Both the position numbers and the translations under genes were made by a program. A DNA stretch of 20,569 nucleotides, taken from positions 1 to 20,569 of the forward strand of contig SEDG01000012.1 in the NCBI GenBank assembly GCA_004295885.1, given 5' to 3'. Positions 6,439 to 14,405 of the stretch are shown one piece after another (the stretch's first letter is position 1; every line of letters starts with the position of its first letter). This DNA comes from Pedobacter sp. (GTDB taxonomy: Bacteria; Bacteroidota; Bacteroidia; Sphingobacteriales; Sphingobacteriaceae). The notes under the pieces are model-generated. The model did no database searches. It saw only the letters and a list, made by a program, of their open reading frames with translations, and was not told the DNA's origin.

Positions 6439-8847
6439 ATGATTATTTCAAATGAAGAGCTATTTAAAAAATTATACGTCTGTGCAACAGAGGAAGAGTT
6501 AGAAAAATTAATTACTGTTTTGCCAGAAATATTTAAGGATGCTAACTGGCTTCCCATAGACAATAATTACAGCAATTATGGTATCATTGAGAATCAACAA
6601 TCTAATCCTATAGCAGCACTTGTAGAAAAACTGACTAATTCTATAGATGCCATTCTTACTAAAAAATGTTTGGAGGCTGGAGTTGATCCTGGTTCACAAG
6701 CAGCGCCTAGGTCAATGCAAGAAGCAGTGCAGCTTTTTTATCCAGACCATAAAAATTGGGACATTACAACTCCTAGAAAAAAACAAGCAGAAAACATACA
6801 AGTAATAGCAGATGGGCCAACAAGAAATACATCGGTAATTATTTATGATGATGGAGAAGGGCAACATCCAAAAGACTTTCTGAGCACATTTCTTTCACTA
6901 GTTAAAGGCAATAAAAATAAGGTAATGTTTGTGCAAGGCAAATACAACATGGGAGGTTCGGGTTCAATAGTATTTTGTGGCAAACTAAGATATCAATTGA
7001 TTGCCTCTAAAAAATTTGATAACTCTGGTGATTTTGGCTTTACATTAATTAGAGAACACCCATTTAGTGAACAGGATGCGGAACTAAATAAAAATACCTG
7101 GTACGAATACTTAACTGCCGATGATGGGCAAATTCGTTCATTTGATTTGAAAGGAGAACTCGATTTAAATCTTTTAAACAGACAGTTTAGAACCGGGACG
7201 ATTATCAAAATGTATTCTTACCAGTTTCCTATTGGCTACTCGGGTTTTGCGCAAGATTTAAACCAGAGTTTTAATGAATTTCTATTTGAACCTCTTCTAC
7301 CTATTTATACAATAGATAATCCTACACGATACCCAAATAACGTGGTGCTTCAATTGGAACTTTTTGGATTAAAAAGGAGGCTTGAATCGGATCAAAACTA
7401 TATTGAAGAATCTTTTTCGGAAACCTACACAGACGAGCTGTTTGGAGAAATTAAGGTTAGTTGCTATGTTTTCAAGCCTAAGGTAGGTAACAACGATTTA
7501 AAAAAAACCAAGGAGAATATTAAGAGGGCTTTCTTTAAAAACAACATGAGTGTGATGTTTTCACTAAATGGGCAAACACATGGGCATTACACAACTGAAT
7601 TTATAACGCAGACTCTAAAATTCAACCTTTTAAAAGACTATTTGTTAATTCATGTAGATTGTACCAAAATGAAACAGAACTTTAGAAAAGAGCTGTTTAT
7701 GGCAAGTCGTGATCGTTTAAAGGCTGGTACAAACGCTAAAGATTTGCGTGATTACCTGGGTAAAAAATTACGAAATAGCAGGTTAGACGAAATTAATAAG
7801 AGGCGAAAGGACCTAATAGGATTGAACGTTGAAAACACTAGTGACTTATTAAAATCATTTGCCAAGAATTTGAATAAGGATTCTGATTTATTCAAATTTC
7901 TTCAAAACACACTAAAATTAGAAGATAAGAATAATAAACCTGATCCAAAACAACACCAAAAAAAAGAGAGCCACCCTAATAAAGAAAAGGTTCCTTTTCA
8001 TCCTAAACGCTTCCCTAGCTTTTTTAAATTACAGAGCGGTAAAACGCCTGCGATCTCACTGCCAAAGGATGGCGAAAAAAGCATCAAGTTTGAAACTGAT
8101 GTAGAGAACGAATATTTTGATCGTACTGATGAACCTGGAGAATTAGAAATCTCCTTGCTAAGCATAAAAAGAAATGACAAACAAGGAGGTGATGAGAAAG
8201 GAAGTTCGTTAGAAATTAGTACGGTCTTAAATGTCACGAAAAGTAGTCCGATAGAAGGAGCTATTAAAATAGTCATTAGCCCAACTCAAGAGCTTCAATT
8301 AAATGATGAGTTGGAAATAAAAATTTCCCTATCTAGCCCTGGCGAAACATTTGAAGAGATGCTTTGGATAAAAATAAAGGAAAAAGAAGCGCCTAAAATC
8401 AAGGTACCTAATGAAGAAGAACCAGAATTTGAGGGTATTGGTCTACCAGAACTCGTAAAGATAAAAAAAGAACAGTGGGAAGGCTTGCAAAGCCAAGGAA
8501 TAGATATGGGGCATAAGACGGTAATATATCCTATTGGCGAAGGGGATATGCTGGAAAAAATCTACATCAATATGGATAGTACAATTTTCCTAAATAACAG
8601 ATCCAGATTAAAAACAGAAGACCAGATTAATGCAGCTGAAAAAAGATATTTGAGCTCTGTCTATTTCCATAGTCTTTTTATCTACATGATTACCAAAAAA
8701 CGTAACTATAAACTGCAATTACCAAAAGATGGGGAATTTGAAGATGTTACTATTGACGAATATATAAGGGATGTTTTTGACAATTACTATTCTGATTTCT
8801 TATTGAATTTTGGAATGGACGAATTGATGCAATCGTTAGATGATTAG
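6439..8847 (+). CDS. GHKL (Hsp90/MutL-type) ATPase, MORC-like
   Basis: This 802-residue protein has a complete N-terminal Bergerat ATP fold. The N-box is EKLTNSIDA (residues 63-71), the G1 box YDDGEGQ (136-142) and the G2 glycine-rich lid QGKYNMGGSGS (166-176). RTGTIIKMYS (251-260) follows. Residues about 340-430 resemble the S5-like domain of MutL/MORC ATPases, with SLNGQTHG (375-382) and ASRDRL (422-427) as candidate catalytic-loop positions. A charged linker (about 496-517), a beta-rich region (about 520-680) and a helical C-terminus follow. Bacterial MORC-like GHKL proteins are known in R-M and defence loci, where they may act as ATP-driven DNA clamps. It lies 11 nt before the second GIY-YIG gene, suggesting the ATPase loads or gates that nuclease. 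Confidence 0.8.
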   Translation: MIISNEELFKKLYVCATEEELEKLITVLPEIFKDANWLPIDNNYSNYGIIENQQSNPIAALVEKLTNSIDAILTKKCLEAGVDPGSQAAPRSMQEAVQLFYPDHKNWDITTPRKKQAENIQVIADGPTRNTSVIIYDDGEGQHPKDFLSTFLSLVKGNKNKVMFVQGKYNMGGSGSIVFCGKLRYQLIASKKFDNSGDFGFTLIREHPFSEQDAELNKNTWYEYLTADDGQIRSFDLKGELDLNLLNRQFRTGTIIKMYSYQFPIGYSGFAQDLNQSFNEFLFEPLLPIYTIDNPTRYPNNVVLQLELFGLKRRLESDQNYIEESFSETYTDELFGEIKVSCYVFKPKVGNNDLKKTKENIKRAFFKNNMSVMFSLNGQTHGHYTTEFITQTLKFNLLKDYLLIHVDCTKMKQNFRKELFMASRDRLKAGTNAKDLRDYLGKKLRNSRLDEINKRRKDLIGLNVENTSDLLKSFAKNLNKDSDLFKFLQNTLKLEDKNNKPDPKQHQKKESHPNKEKVPFHPKRFPSFFKLQSGKTPAISLPKDGEKSIKFETDVENEYFDRTDEPGELEISLLSIKRNDKQGGDEKGSSLEISTVLNVTKSSPIEGAIKIVISPTQELQLNDELEIKISLSSPGETFEEMLWIKIKEKEAPKIKVPNEEEPEFEGIGLPELVKIKKEQWEGLQSQGIDMGHKTVIYPIGEGDMLEKIYINMDSTIFLNNRSRLKTEDQINAAEKRYLSSVYFHSLFIYMITKKRNYKLQLPKDGEFEDVTIDEYIRDVFDNYYSDFLLNFGMDELMQSLDD

Positions 8848-8858
8848 GCTGAAGTATT

Positions 8859-9728
8859 ATGAAGACTGAAAGATCGAATGTAAAGTTCCCTTTGTGGCGC
8901 AAAAAAGTGGACACCTCCTTATTCACTAAACTCGATACTCCTATCCCTGCCTGGGTCGCCAAGTTGTGGGAAATTGAAAGTGTATTTGGTGAAAACTCGT
9001 CTAAAAGAGATGCGTCATCGAATGTGGAACTTAATTTTAATGGGAGAGTATTTAAAGGTCACGTATTGTGTACCAAGAAGTACGGCAACGATACTGATTT
9101 TAAGCTTTTCTTTTCTAAAGATTTTGCTGCCGAACTCAGGGATATTTTTATAATGAGCTATATGCGTACGCTTGAAAAGAAGCTTCGCAGTAATACTGAC
9201 AAATATAGCACTGATGTCGAACAAGATATCCCTTTTTGGGAATTTTTAGATTTAGAATTTGAAAAAGAGAAACGTACCTTTCATTGCTATGCTCATTATA
9301 CACAAAAACCAATATTCCCTGAACTCTTCAAGCAATTCACCAATTCTCATCTAATCAGGGATATGGAGAACCGCCTATTAGGCAAGGGAGATTTTAAGTT
9401 TATCAAACAGGACTGGCGGCCGAAATCTGATTTACCAATTTTATTAGATAACAATAATATCATTTACTACCTTATAGACACAGTTAATAAACTTATCTAT
9501 ATAGGCGAAGCAGAAAGCATAAATAGAATCAAACAATCTCGTTCCGAAATACCAGCTTGGGATTATTTCAGGATTGATAATTTACCTTTATGGATTTCTA
9601 GAGCCCAGAGACTGGAATTGGAGCGGTTGATAATTAGATCTTTCGCCTCCGTACTTAGTAATTATAAAAGTATTAAGCATATAGAGATATCCGATTACAA
9701 ATTGGCAAATAGGAAAATTGATACTTAG
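8859..9728 (+). CDS. GIY-YIG protein with unassigned N-terminal domain
   Basis: This 289-residue protein has its GIY-YIG domain at the C-terminus: IIYYLIDTVN (201-210), LIYIGEA (212-218), a basic stretch RIKQSR (223-228), and the candidate metal-binding glutamate E255 in LELERLIIRSF, with Asn 268 closing the motif. Residues 1-110 form a separate domain with features such as FPLWRKKVDTSLF, VELNFNGRVFKGHVLCTKK and FKLFFSKDFAAELRDIF. A mixed beta domain before a nuclease often reads DNA sequence or modification, but I cannot match it to B3, SRA or PUA families by eye. It ends the plus-strand arm, 18 nt from the stop of the convergent PIN gene. Confidence 0.7.
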   Translation: MKTERSNVKFPLWRKKVDTSLFTKLDTPIPAWVAKLWEIESVFGENSSKRDASSNVELNFNGRVFKGHVLCTKKYGNDTDFKLFFSKDFAAELRDIFIMSYMRTLEKKLRSNTDKYSTDVEQDIPFWEFLDLEFEKEKRTFHCYAHYTQKPIFPELFKQFTNSHLIRDMENRLLGKGDFKFIKQDWRPKSDLPILLDNNNIIYYLIDTVNKLIYIGEAESINRIKQSRSEIPAWDYFRIDNLPLWISRAQRLELERLIIRSFASVLSNYKSIKHIEISDYKLANRKIDT

Positions 9729-9746
9729 CGCTGTAAAAGGAGCTAA

Positions 9747-10529
9747 TTAAGCAATTCGACGAATTTTTTCAAAGTATGCTGAAGATATATTCTGCTCAAA
9801 AAATTCTCGATACTTTTTAAAAATCAAATAAAGTGAGCTATAATATTTCTTATTATCTTTTAAATAGTTGTAAATTACAATAAGTTCATTAAGGTCTAAT
9901 TGTTTCAACGCTATTTTTGTCTTATCAAAGAGATTTCTGAATTGTCTATCCCTTATAAGCATTTTAGGTACTGAAAAACCATAGATATCTTTTTCTAGAT
10001 TTTTTATAACAGATGCTAGTTCATAAAAAAGACTTGAAAGGTACTTTTTTAGATCAGTGGCACTAAAATCTCCTTTTTTGTAAAAAAAAAGTAAAAGATC
10101 TACAAGGTCTTCAATGGTACCTATCTCTTTATCGTTAAAATATGGTTCAAAGAATGACTTCGCAGGAGAGTCCTCAGTATAGAAGACTACCTTAGTTTCC
10201 TCAAAAAACCTAAAATAGTATGATAAGACTACCGAATGAAATTCTCCGTTACTCTTCGAATATCCTGTGTCTGCCTTGACATCCTCCGAACAATCTAAGT
10301 CTGGGTAGTAAATTCTAGGTCGAAAATAATTCATTTTCAGCCTAATTCTATGATCCTCTTCTACAGGGTACTTTTTATATCTTTCAAATTTATCAAAAGC
10401 ATGTTCCCGCACTTCATCAGCAACACATTGGGTTAAGGTAAATTTTAAAGGTTCAAGTTTTTTATTTAAAAAATCATCAACATCAATATGTAAAATATTA
10501 ATGATTGTACATGCGTCTAGAACAAACAT
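9747..10529 (-). CDS. PIN-domain protein, last gene of the ssp operon
   Basis: This 260-residue protein opens with MFVLDACTIINIL, the classic PIN beta-strand with the metal-binding Asp at position 5. Further acidic residues fall where a PIN active site needs them: E39 (VADEVREHAF), E96 (SNGEFHSVVLSYYF) and E119/D120 (VVFYTEDSPAKSFF). The C-terminal 110 residues are helical, possibly for oligomerisation or contact with the AAA partner. PIN proteins are metal-dependent nucleases, mostly acting on RNA, some on structured DNA. It starts 3 nt after the AAA ATPase gene. A role as the nuclease of the restriction half is inferred. It has no cognate small antitoxin gene beside it, so a VapC-type toxin is less likely. 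Confidence 0.65.
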   Translation of the reverse strand: MFVLDACTIINILHIDVDDFLNKKLEPLKFTLTQCVADEVREHAFDKFERYKKYPVEEDHRIRLKMNYFRPRIYYPDLDCSEDVKADTGYSKSNGEFHSVVLSYYFRFFEETKVVFYTEDSPAKSFFEPYFNDKEIGTIEDLVDLLLFFYKKGDFSATDLKKYLSSLFYELASVIKNLEKDIYGFSVPKMLIRDRQFRNLFDKTKIALKQLDLNELIVIYNYLKDNKKYYSSLYLIFKKYREFFEQNISSAYFEKIRRIA

Positions 10530-10532
10530 TAA

Positions 10533-11648
10533 TTAACCTTTCCAATCTCCAATAACTTCTTCTTTATTAGCTTCATAATATTCTAAAGATACTGGGGTTA
10601 TCCCGTCTATTTCTGCCAAATCCAAAAGTAAGCCTAAAGTTTCATTTACCTTTCTTAATGAAGCGTTATCCAAATCAACTATTAACTGAGACAGAACGTT
10701 TTCATCAAAAGGAAAGTATGGTTCATCAATGTGTTCCTGATCATTTTGTTTATAGTAACCAAGCAGTTCTTTAATATAAAGCAGAATATTAACCTCGTCA
10801 GGTAATTCAAAATTAATCCGCTGTTTGATCCTCGATTTTATCGCTTCGCTTATATATTCTCCCAAATCCTCAATATTAAATAATGCCGACTGGGTCAGGT
10901 TCAAGAACATTAAGAGATTGTTTGGTGTATTATCGAGTATTTCGCGTAAAAAAGAGTTAGTCTTATCACCATTCACCTTCGTCATAATAGCTATATCTTC
11001 AAATTCGTCTATCCAAAGTATTATCGAAGAGTATATTCTCTTTTCAAAGGTTAAGCACGAAAAAATACCAGAAACTACCTTAGAAAAATCGGTATCGCTA
11101 CTAAGCGTTCTTAGAATACCAGCGTCTGCAAGGGTACGGCTATCACTTGAGTTGGTGCTTTGATAAAGATATCTTTTCATTAGATTGACCTCTATATTGG
11201 TTCCGAAGACTGCTTTTAAAACCGCTTTGATGTGTACGTTATCAGCGATAGAATCTATATACAAGTTTAGCTCATGTAAAACATTCGCGAAATCCTCACG
11301 GATTTTAGGCAAATCTATTTTATCAATTATCGACGTGTAGAAGTCATCTATTGGAGATTTCCCTTTTGGTAAAGAAATAAAAATATAATACGGTAGCATA
11401 GAATCATTTGCTAAGCTTGCCAACACAGCGTTCTTACCAAAATATCTTCCTGCATGTGTTTTTCCACTTCCGTATTCTCCCCAATTAAGAATTAATGTAG
11501 AATTGGGAATCTTTATAGACCGTTTAATTCTTGTCTCAAACTTCGCTTTTGTGTCGGGAAACCCAGCCCAAAATATTTCGTCAGCACTATTGGCTGGTGT
11601 CATGCGAAATGGATTAGTTGTTAAGTTAAATAATATATCGTAAGCCAT
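10533..11648 (-). CDS. AAA-type ATPase, ORC/TniB-like
   Basis: This 371-residue protein has Walker A GEYGSGKTH (residues 57-65), Walker B SIILWIDEFED (208-218) and a sensor-1 region NLLMFLNLTQSA (244-255). The N-terminus DILFNLTTNPFRMTPANSAD resembles ORC1/Cdc6-, TniB- and ExeA-type P-loop proteins, which act as DNA-bound switches. The C-terminal 90 residues are helical and may form a winged-helix or lid region. It lies 5 nt after the 543-residue gene and 3 nt before the PIN gene. As the only clear ATPase of the trio, it is a plausible switch between target recognition and nuclease action. The exact AAA clade needs an HMM search. Confidence 0.7.
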   Translation of the reverse strand: MAYDILFNLTTNPFRMTPANSADEIFWAGFPDTKAKFETRIKRSIKIPNSTLILNWGEYGSGKTHAGRYFGKNAVLASLANDSMLPYYIFISLPKGKSPIDDFYTSIIDKIDLPKIREDFANVLHELNLYIDSIADNVHIKAVLKAVFGTNIEVNLMKRYLYQSTNSSDSRTLADAGILRTLSSDTDFSKVVSGIFSCLTFEKRIYSSIILWIDEFEDIAIMTKVNGDKTNSFLREILDNTPNNLLMFLNLTQSALFNIEDLGEYISEAIKSRIKQRINFELPDEVNILLYIKELLGYYKQNDQEHIDEPYFPFDENVLSQLIVDLDNASLRKVNETLGLLLDLAEIDGITPVSLEYYEANKEEVIGDWKG

Positions 11649-11653
11649 TTAAA

Positions 11654-13285
11654 TTAGTTTTTTAGCAAAATCTTTTGTATGTACCCATCTGCATAACGAG
11701 ATTGATATTTATATATAAATTGATCTTTAAGATCGTTTTCGATAAATCGAACAAACGCCGATTCACTTACAGCATATTTCTTCTCTGCTAATATCATATA
11801 CTTTGCATAAGCAATCGCCTGAGATGCGGTAACTCTGTTAGGCGCTAAAGTTTGAAAGAGGGAAAAGCTTTTTTTCAAATATTCGGTTACATCTTGCAGA
11901 ACTACGTCTTTTGGTGGATAAACGCCATATGAGTCAGTATACGTCATTGCGAAAGTAGCAGTGTAATAGCGTTCAATAAATATGTCGGAATTTGCCACAT
12001 ATTGTGACCGAACATCAATCCAGCAATTCAACTCTGTATTTAATCGGTCACCTGCATCTAAAATTCTCACGTTTTTATTTTCATCTAGTGAAATTAATTC
12101 TAAATCGGCCAACCAATTCAGTCGTGGTAAAACGATATGTTCAAGATAAACTATCGCTTCTTTCCAGGCTATTACCCGTTTCTCAACAATACGATAATCG
12201 CTAGTATCAGCACCATAATCATAGGTCCCGACCTTTATAATCTGCCTGATTCTGTTTAGGAGAAGCAGTTGATAGGCTTTGATGAGGTCTCGAACAGATA
12301 CTTCTCTCCGAATGCTCAGAAATTCAAGAATAATTGATGTGTAAAGGAAATCTTTTTTTAAGATAAGTTCCAGGAAGAACATTTTATCGGCCAACCCTAA
12401 TTTAAAAACTGCAACCTCACTTTTTACAGTTTCTTCTCTGATAACCATATAGGTTTTGAGCCATTTGGTAGGAACGACAACCCGATTGATAGTGGTGATC
12501 AAGTCGAGCTCCTTCAAAAGCATTAGGTATGGTTCTGCCGAATTGCCGTTTAAGCTCAAAATTACACCCTTGTTATTTTTCATTAAATTGAGTTCCTGTG
12601 TAAATGGCAGTGCGAAATCTTCAAATCGTTTTGCTAAAAATGTTTCCGGAACCCTTTTCCTTTTCAGCATAAAGTCGGCGAAGATCTTCAAATAACCTAA
12701 TCGCCTTACTTTTGTATTTGTATTGAGGAACTGAGGAGCAAAAGACTTCCTTACATTGGAATGGTCTGCTGCCATTGACATATATATTCCCGACATCGGT
12801 TGAACCTGCAACGCCTCAAATAGCGTAATCAATTTTGCGATTACATTTGTGTTAACTTGTGCGAAGTCCAAATAGATATCGCCGGAATAAACGTAATTTG
12901 TCCCACAATACCCGTCACTCATGTCGGTCACTTCGTACTCGTAATTTTTTAGAATGCCGGGCAGGACATTGTTTAATTGTCTTATGAAATTGATGGTAGT
13001 ATTTGCGACTGATTTTGCCCCTTCTTCGTAGTATCCGAAATCTGGCCTGTAGTTCAGAAATTCATTGATAGCTATTTTGATATATTCAATCGGATAATTT
13101 TCGACAGTATCGAACAGTTCGTAAAAATTATCATCTTCAACCCGTAACGCATCAATGCTATTCTCTACGGCGAACCTTATAGTAATTTTGTCGTCATCGA
13201 AAAAAAAGCTAAGCTCATTACCATAAACGAACTCTGTCCGCCTGCTTCCAGTAGTTTGGTATAGTAATATCAGCCAATCTTTCAT
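11654..13285 (-). CDS. 543-residue protein of unknown function in the ssp operon
   Basis: I do not recognise this protein. It has no P-loop, no zinc-binding cysteine set, no obvious nuclease motif and no membrane segment. The N-terminal part (about 1-120) is acidic with alternating strands and helices. Residues about 180-380 are mainly helical, with repeats of basic and hydrophobic stretches (for example KVRRLGYLKIFADFMLKRKR). The region around 390-415 (AWKEAIVYLEHIVLPRLNWL) may be part of a winged-helix array. Its start overlaps the SspD stop by one base (TAATG), so it is translated with the phosphorothioation genes. A scaffold or DNA-recognition role beside the AAA and PIN proteins is inferred. 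Confidence 0.6.
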   Translation of the reverse strand: MKDWLILLYQTTGSRRTEFVYGNELSFFFDDDKITIRFAVENSIDALRVEDDNFYELFDTVENYPIEYIKIAINEFLNYRPDFGYYEEGAKSVANTTINFIRQLNNVLPGILKNYEYEVTDMSDGYCGTNYVYSGDIYLDFAQVNTNVIAKLITLFEALQVQPMSGIYMSMAADHSNVRKSFAPQFLNTNTKVRRLGYLKIFADFMLKRKRVPETFLAKRFEDFALPFTQELNLMKNNKGVILSLNGNSAEPYLMLLKELDLITTINRVVVPTKWLKTYMVIREETVKSEVAVFKLGLADKMFFLELILKKDFLYTSIILEFLSIRREVSVRDLIKAYQLLLLNRIRQIIKVGTYDYGADTSDYRIVEKRVIAWKEAIVYLEHIVLPRLNWLADLELISLDENKNVRILDAGDRLNTELNCWIDVRSQYVANSDIFIERYYTATFAMTYTDSYGVYPPKDVVLQDVTEYLKKSFSLFQTLAPNRVTASQAIAYAKYMILAEKKYAVSESAFVRFIENDLKDQFIYKYQSRYADGYIQKILLKN

Positions 13286-14403
13286 TATATGAAACAGCTA
13301 GCACAAGCCAAATCAACTTCTGCATCATCAGCAAGAATATCACGAAGCTTATTACTTTTTTTACTTTTTTCTATTCTTGTTTTTCTCTTAATATAATCCA
13401 ATTTAATAGCCTTCACTCTTTCAGGCTGTATAAGCTGAGCTAAAGATTCTTCCATATTCCACATAAAGTCATCACGTTCGTATTCCATGGCTTTTGCAAA
13501 CATATCTGGATGTTGCTCATATAACCAAATCCACTCTATCTTTTGCTGGAAGAAACAGAAATAACACCCTGAACGACTTCTATTGTATGTGGCTTTTTGC
13601 CCGTCTACCTCAAATTCAATATCCTTATAATATGCAGGTATGCCGACACCGGATTTTTCTAAAAGATCAAAGATGTCGTCAAGTAATAACACTTCCTCAT
13701 TATTTATCAAAGGAAAATGATTTTCTTTTGCCAAAGGGTAACGAGAGGTTTTCAACATTTCATGAACTAGGGCATTATAACCGCTGGTACTAAGATTTAG
13801 TAACTGCAGTAACTTTTGCTCCATCGTAAATAATTCATCAAATGTTTTAAAACTTAGCAATTCTTTAAAACGTTCAAGCTTCTCAACAGGAATTAGTTGA
13901 TCTGCGAGCTGTAATGTTAGCCCAATCTTATTATTGTCTAATACAAATTTATTTATCTCTTGACTCCAGATATTTTGACGAAATGGAAAAATAGATTGAA
14001 TAGTGCCTTTGCTAGAAATGTAGCCATCCCTACTTTCGTCTCCTCGGATGCCAACATAAGACACTACAGGATCATTCCCAACAAATTCTTCAAATACATC
14101 AAGCTTCAAGCTTTTAGTACACCAACGATGTTGTGGATTGGGTAAAAAGCCACTCAAACTTTTAAGTTTATGGTCAAAAGGATTCTCAGGGCTGTCGTCA
14201 TAAGCTCTTAAACGAAGTATTTTTTTACCTAAATACACTTCTAAGTTATTAATAAGCTGATAAGTCTCTTTTAGCTCCTTACCTGTGTCAGCAGTATAAT
14301 ACTCTATATCTAACTCAGGATAATTATCTTTCATATATATGGCCAAAGCAGCACTATCCTTACCACCAGAAATACCCATTACGTGCCTAACCTTTTTAAC
14401 CAT
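13285..14403 (-). CDS. sspD: SspD-type PP-loop sulfurtransferase (PAPS reductase-like)
   Basis: This 372-residue protein has the ATP-pyrophosphatase PP-loop SGGKDS (residues 12-17). A cysteine set fits a 4Fe-4S site: C95 in RWCTKSLK, C280 and C283 in SGCYFCFF, and C367/C370 in CASC at the C-terminus. Proteins of the PAPS reductase/DndC/SspD group activate the DNA backbone with ATP and insert sulfur delivered by the cysteine desulfurase. It lies 2 nt after sspC and overlaps the next gene by one base. Family membership is clear. The choice of SspD over DndC rests on the neighbours (DUF4007 SspB and large SspC) and on the absence of DndD/DndE. Confidence 0.85.
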   Translation of the reverse strand: MVKKVRHVMGISGGKDSAALAIYMKDNYPELDIEYYTADTGKELKETYQLINNLEVYLGKKILRLRAYDDSPENPFDHKLKSLSGFLPNPQHRWCTKSLKLDVFEEFVGNDPVVSYVGIRGDESRDGYISSKGTIQSIFPFRQNIWSQEINKFVLDNNKIGLTLQLADQLIPVEKLERFKELLSFKTFDELFTMEQKLLQLLNLSTSGYNALVHEMLKTSRYPLAKENHFPLINNEEVLLLDDIFDLLEKSGVGIPAYYKDIEFEVDGQKATYNRSRSGCYFCFFQQKIEWIWLYEQHPDMFAKAMEYERDDFMWNMEESLAQLIQPERVKAIKLDYIKRKTRIEKSKKSNKLRDILADDAEVDLACASCFI

Positions 14404-14405
14404 TG

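Noticed and set aside
7998..8276. 92-residue minus-strand frame inside the GHKL gene
   Set aside because: It lies wholly within a protein with clear conserved motifs on the other strand, so it is an antisense shadow.
9729..9746. Bidirectional terminator between the convergent arms
   Set aside because: Only a 5-bp repeat (TTAGC/GCTAA, 9725-9729 and 9742-9746) with no T-tract; too weak to call.
13285..14403. DndC instead of SspD
   Set aside because: No DndD (SMC-like) or DndE is present and the neighbours are DUF4007 SspB and large SspC, so SspD fits better.
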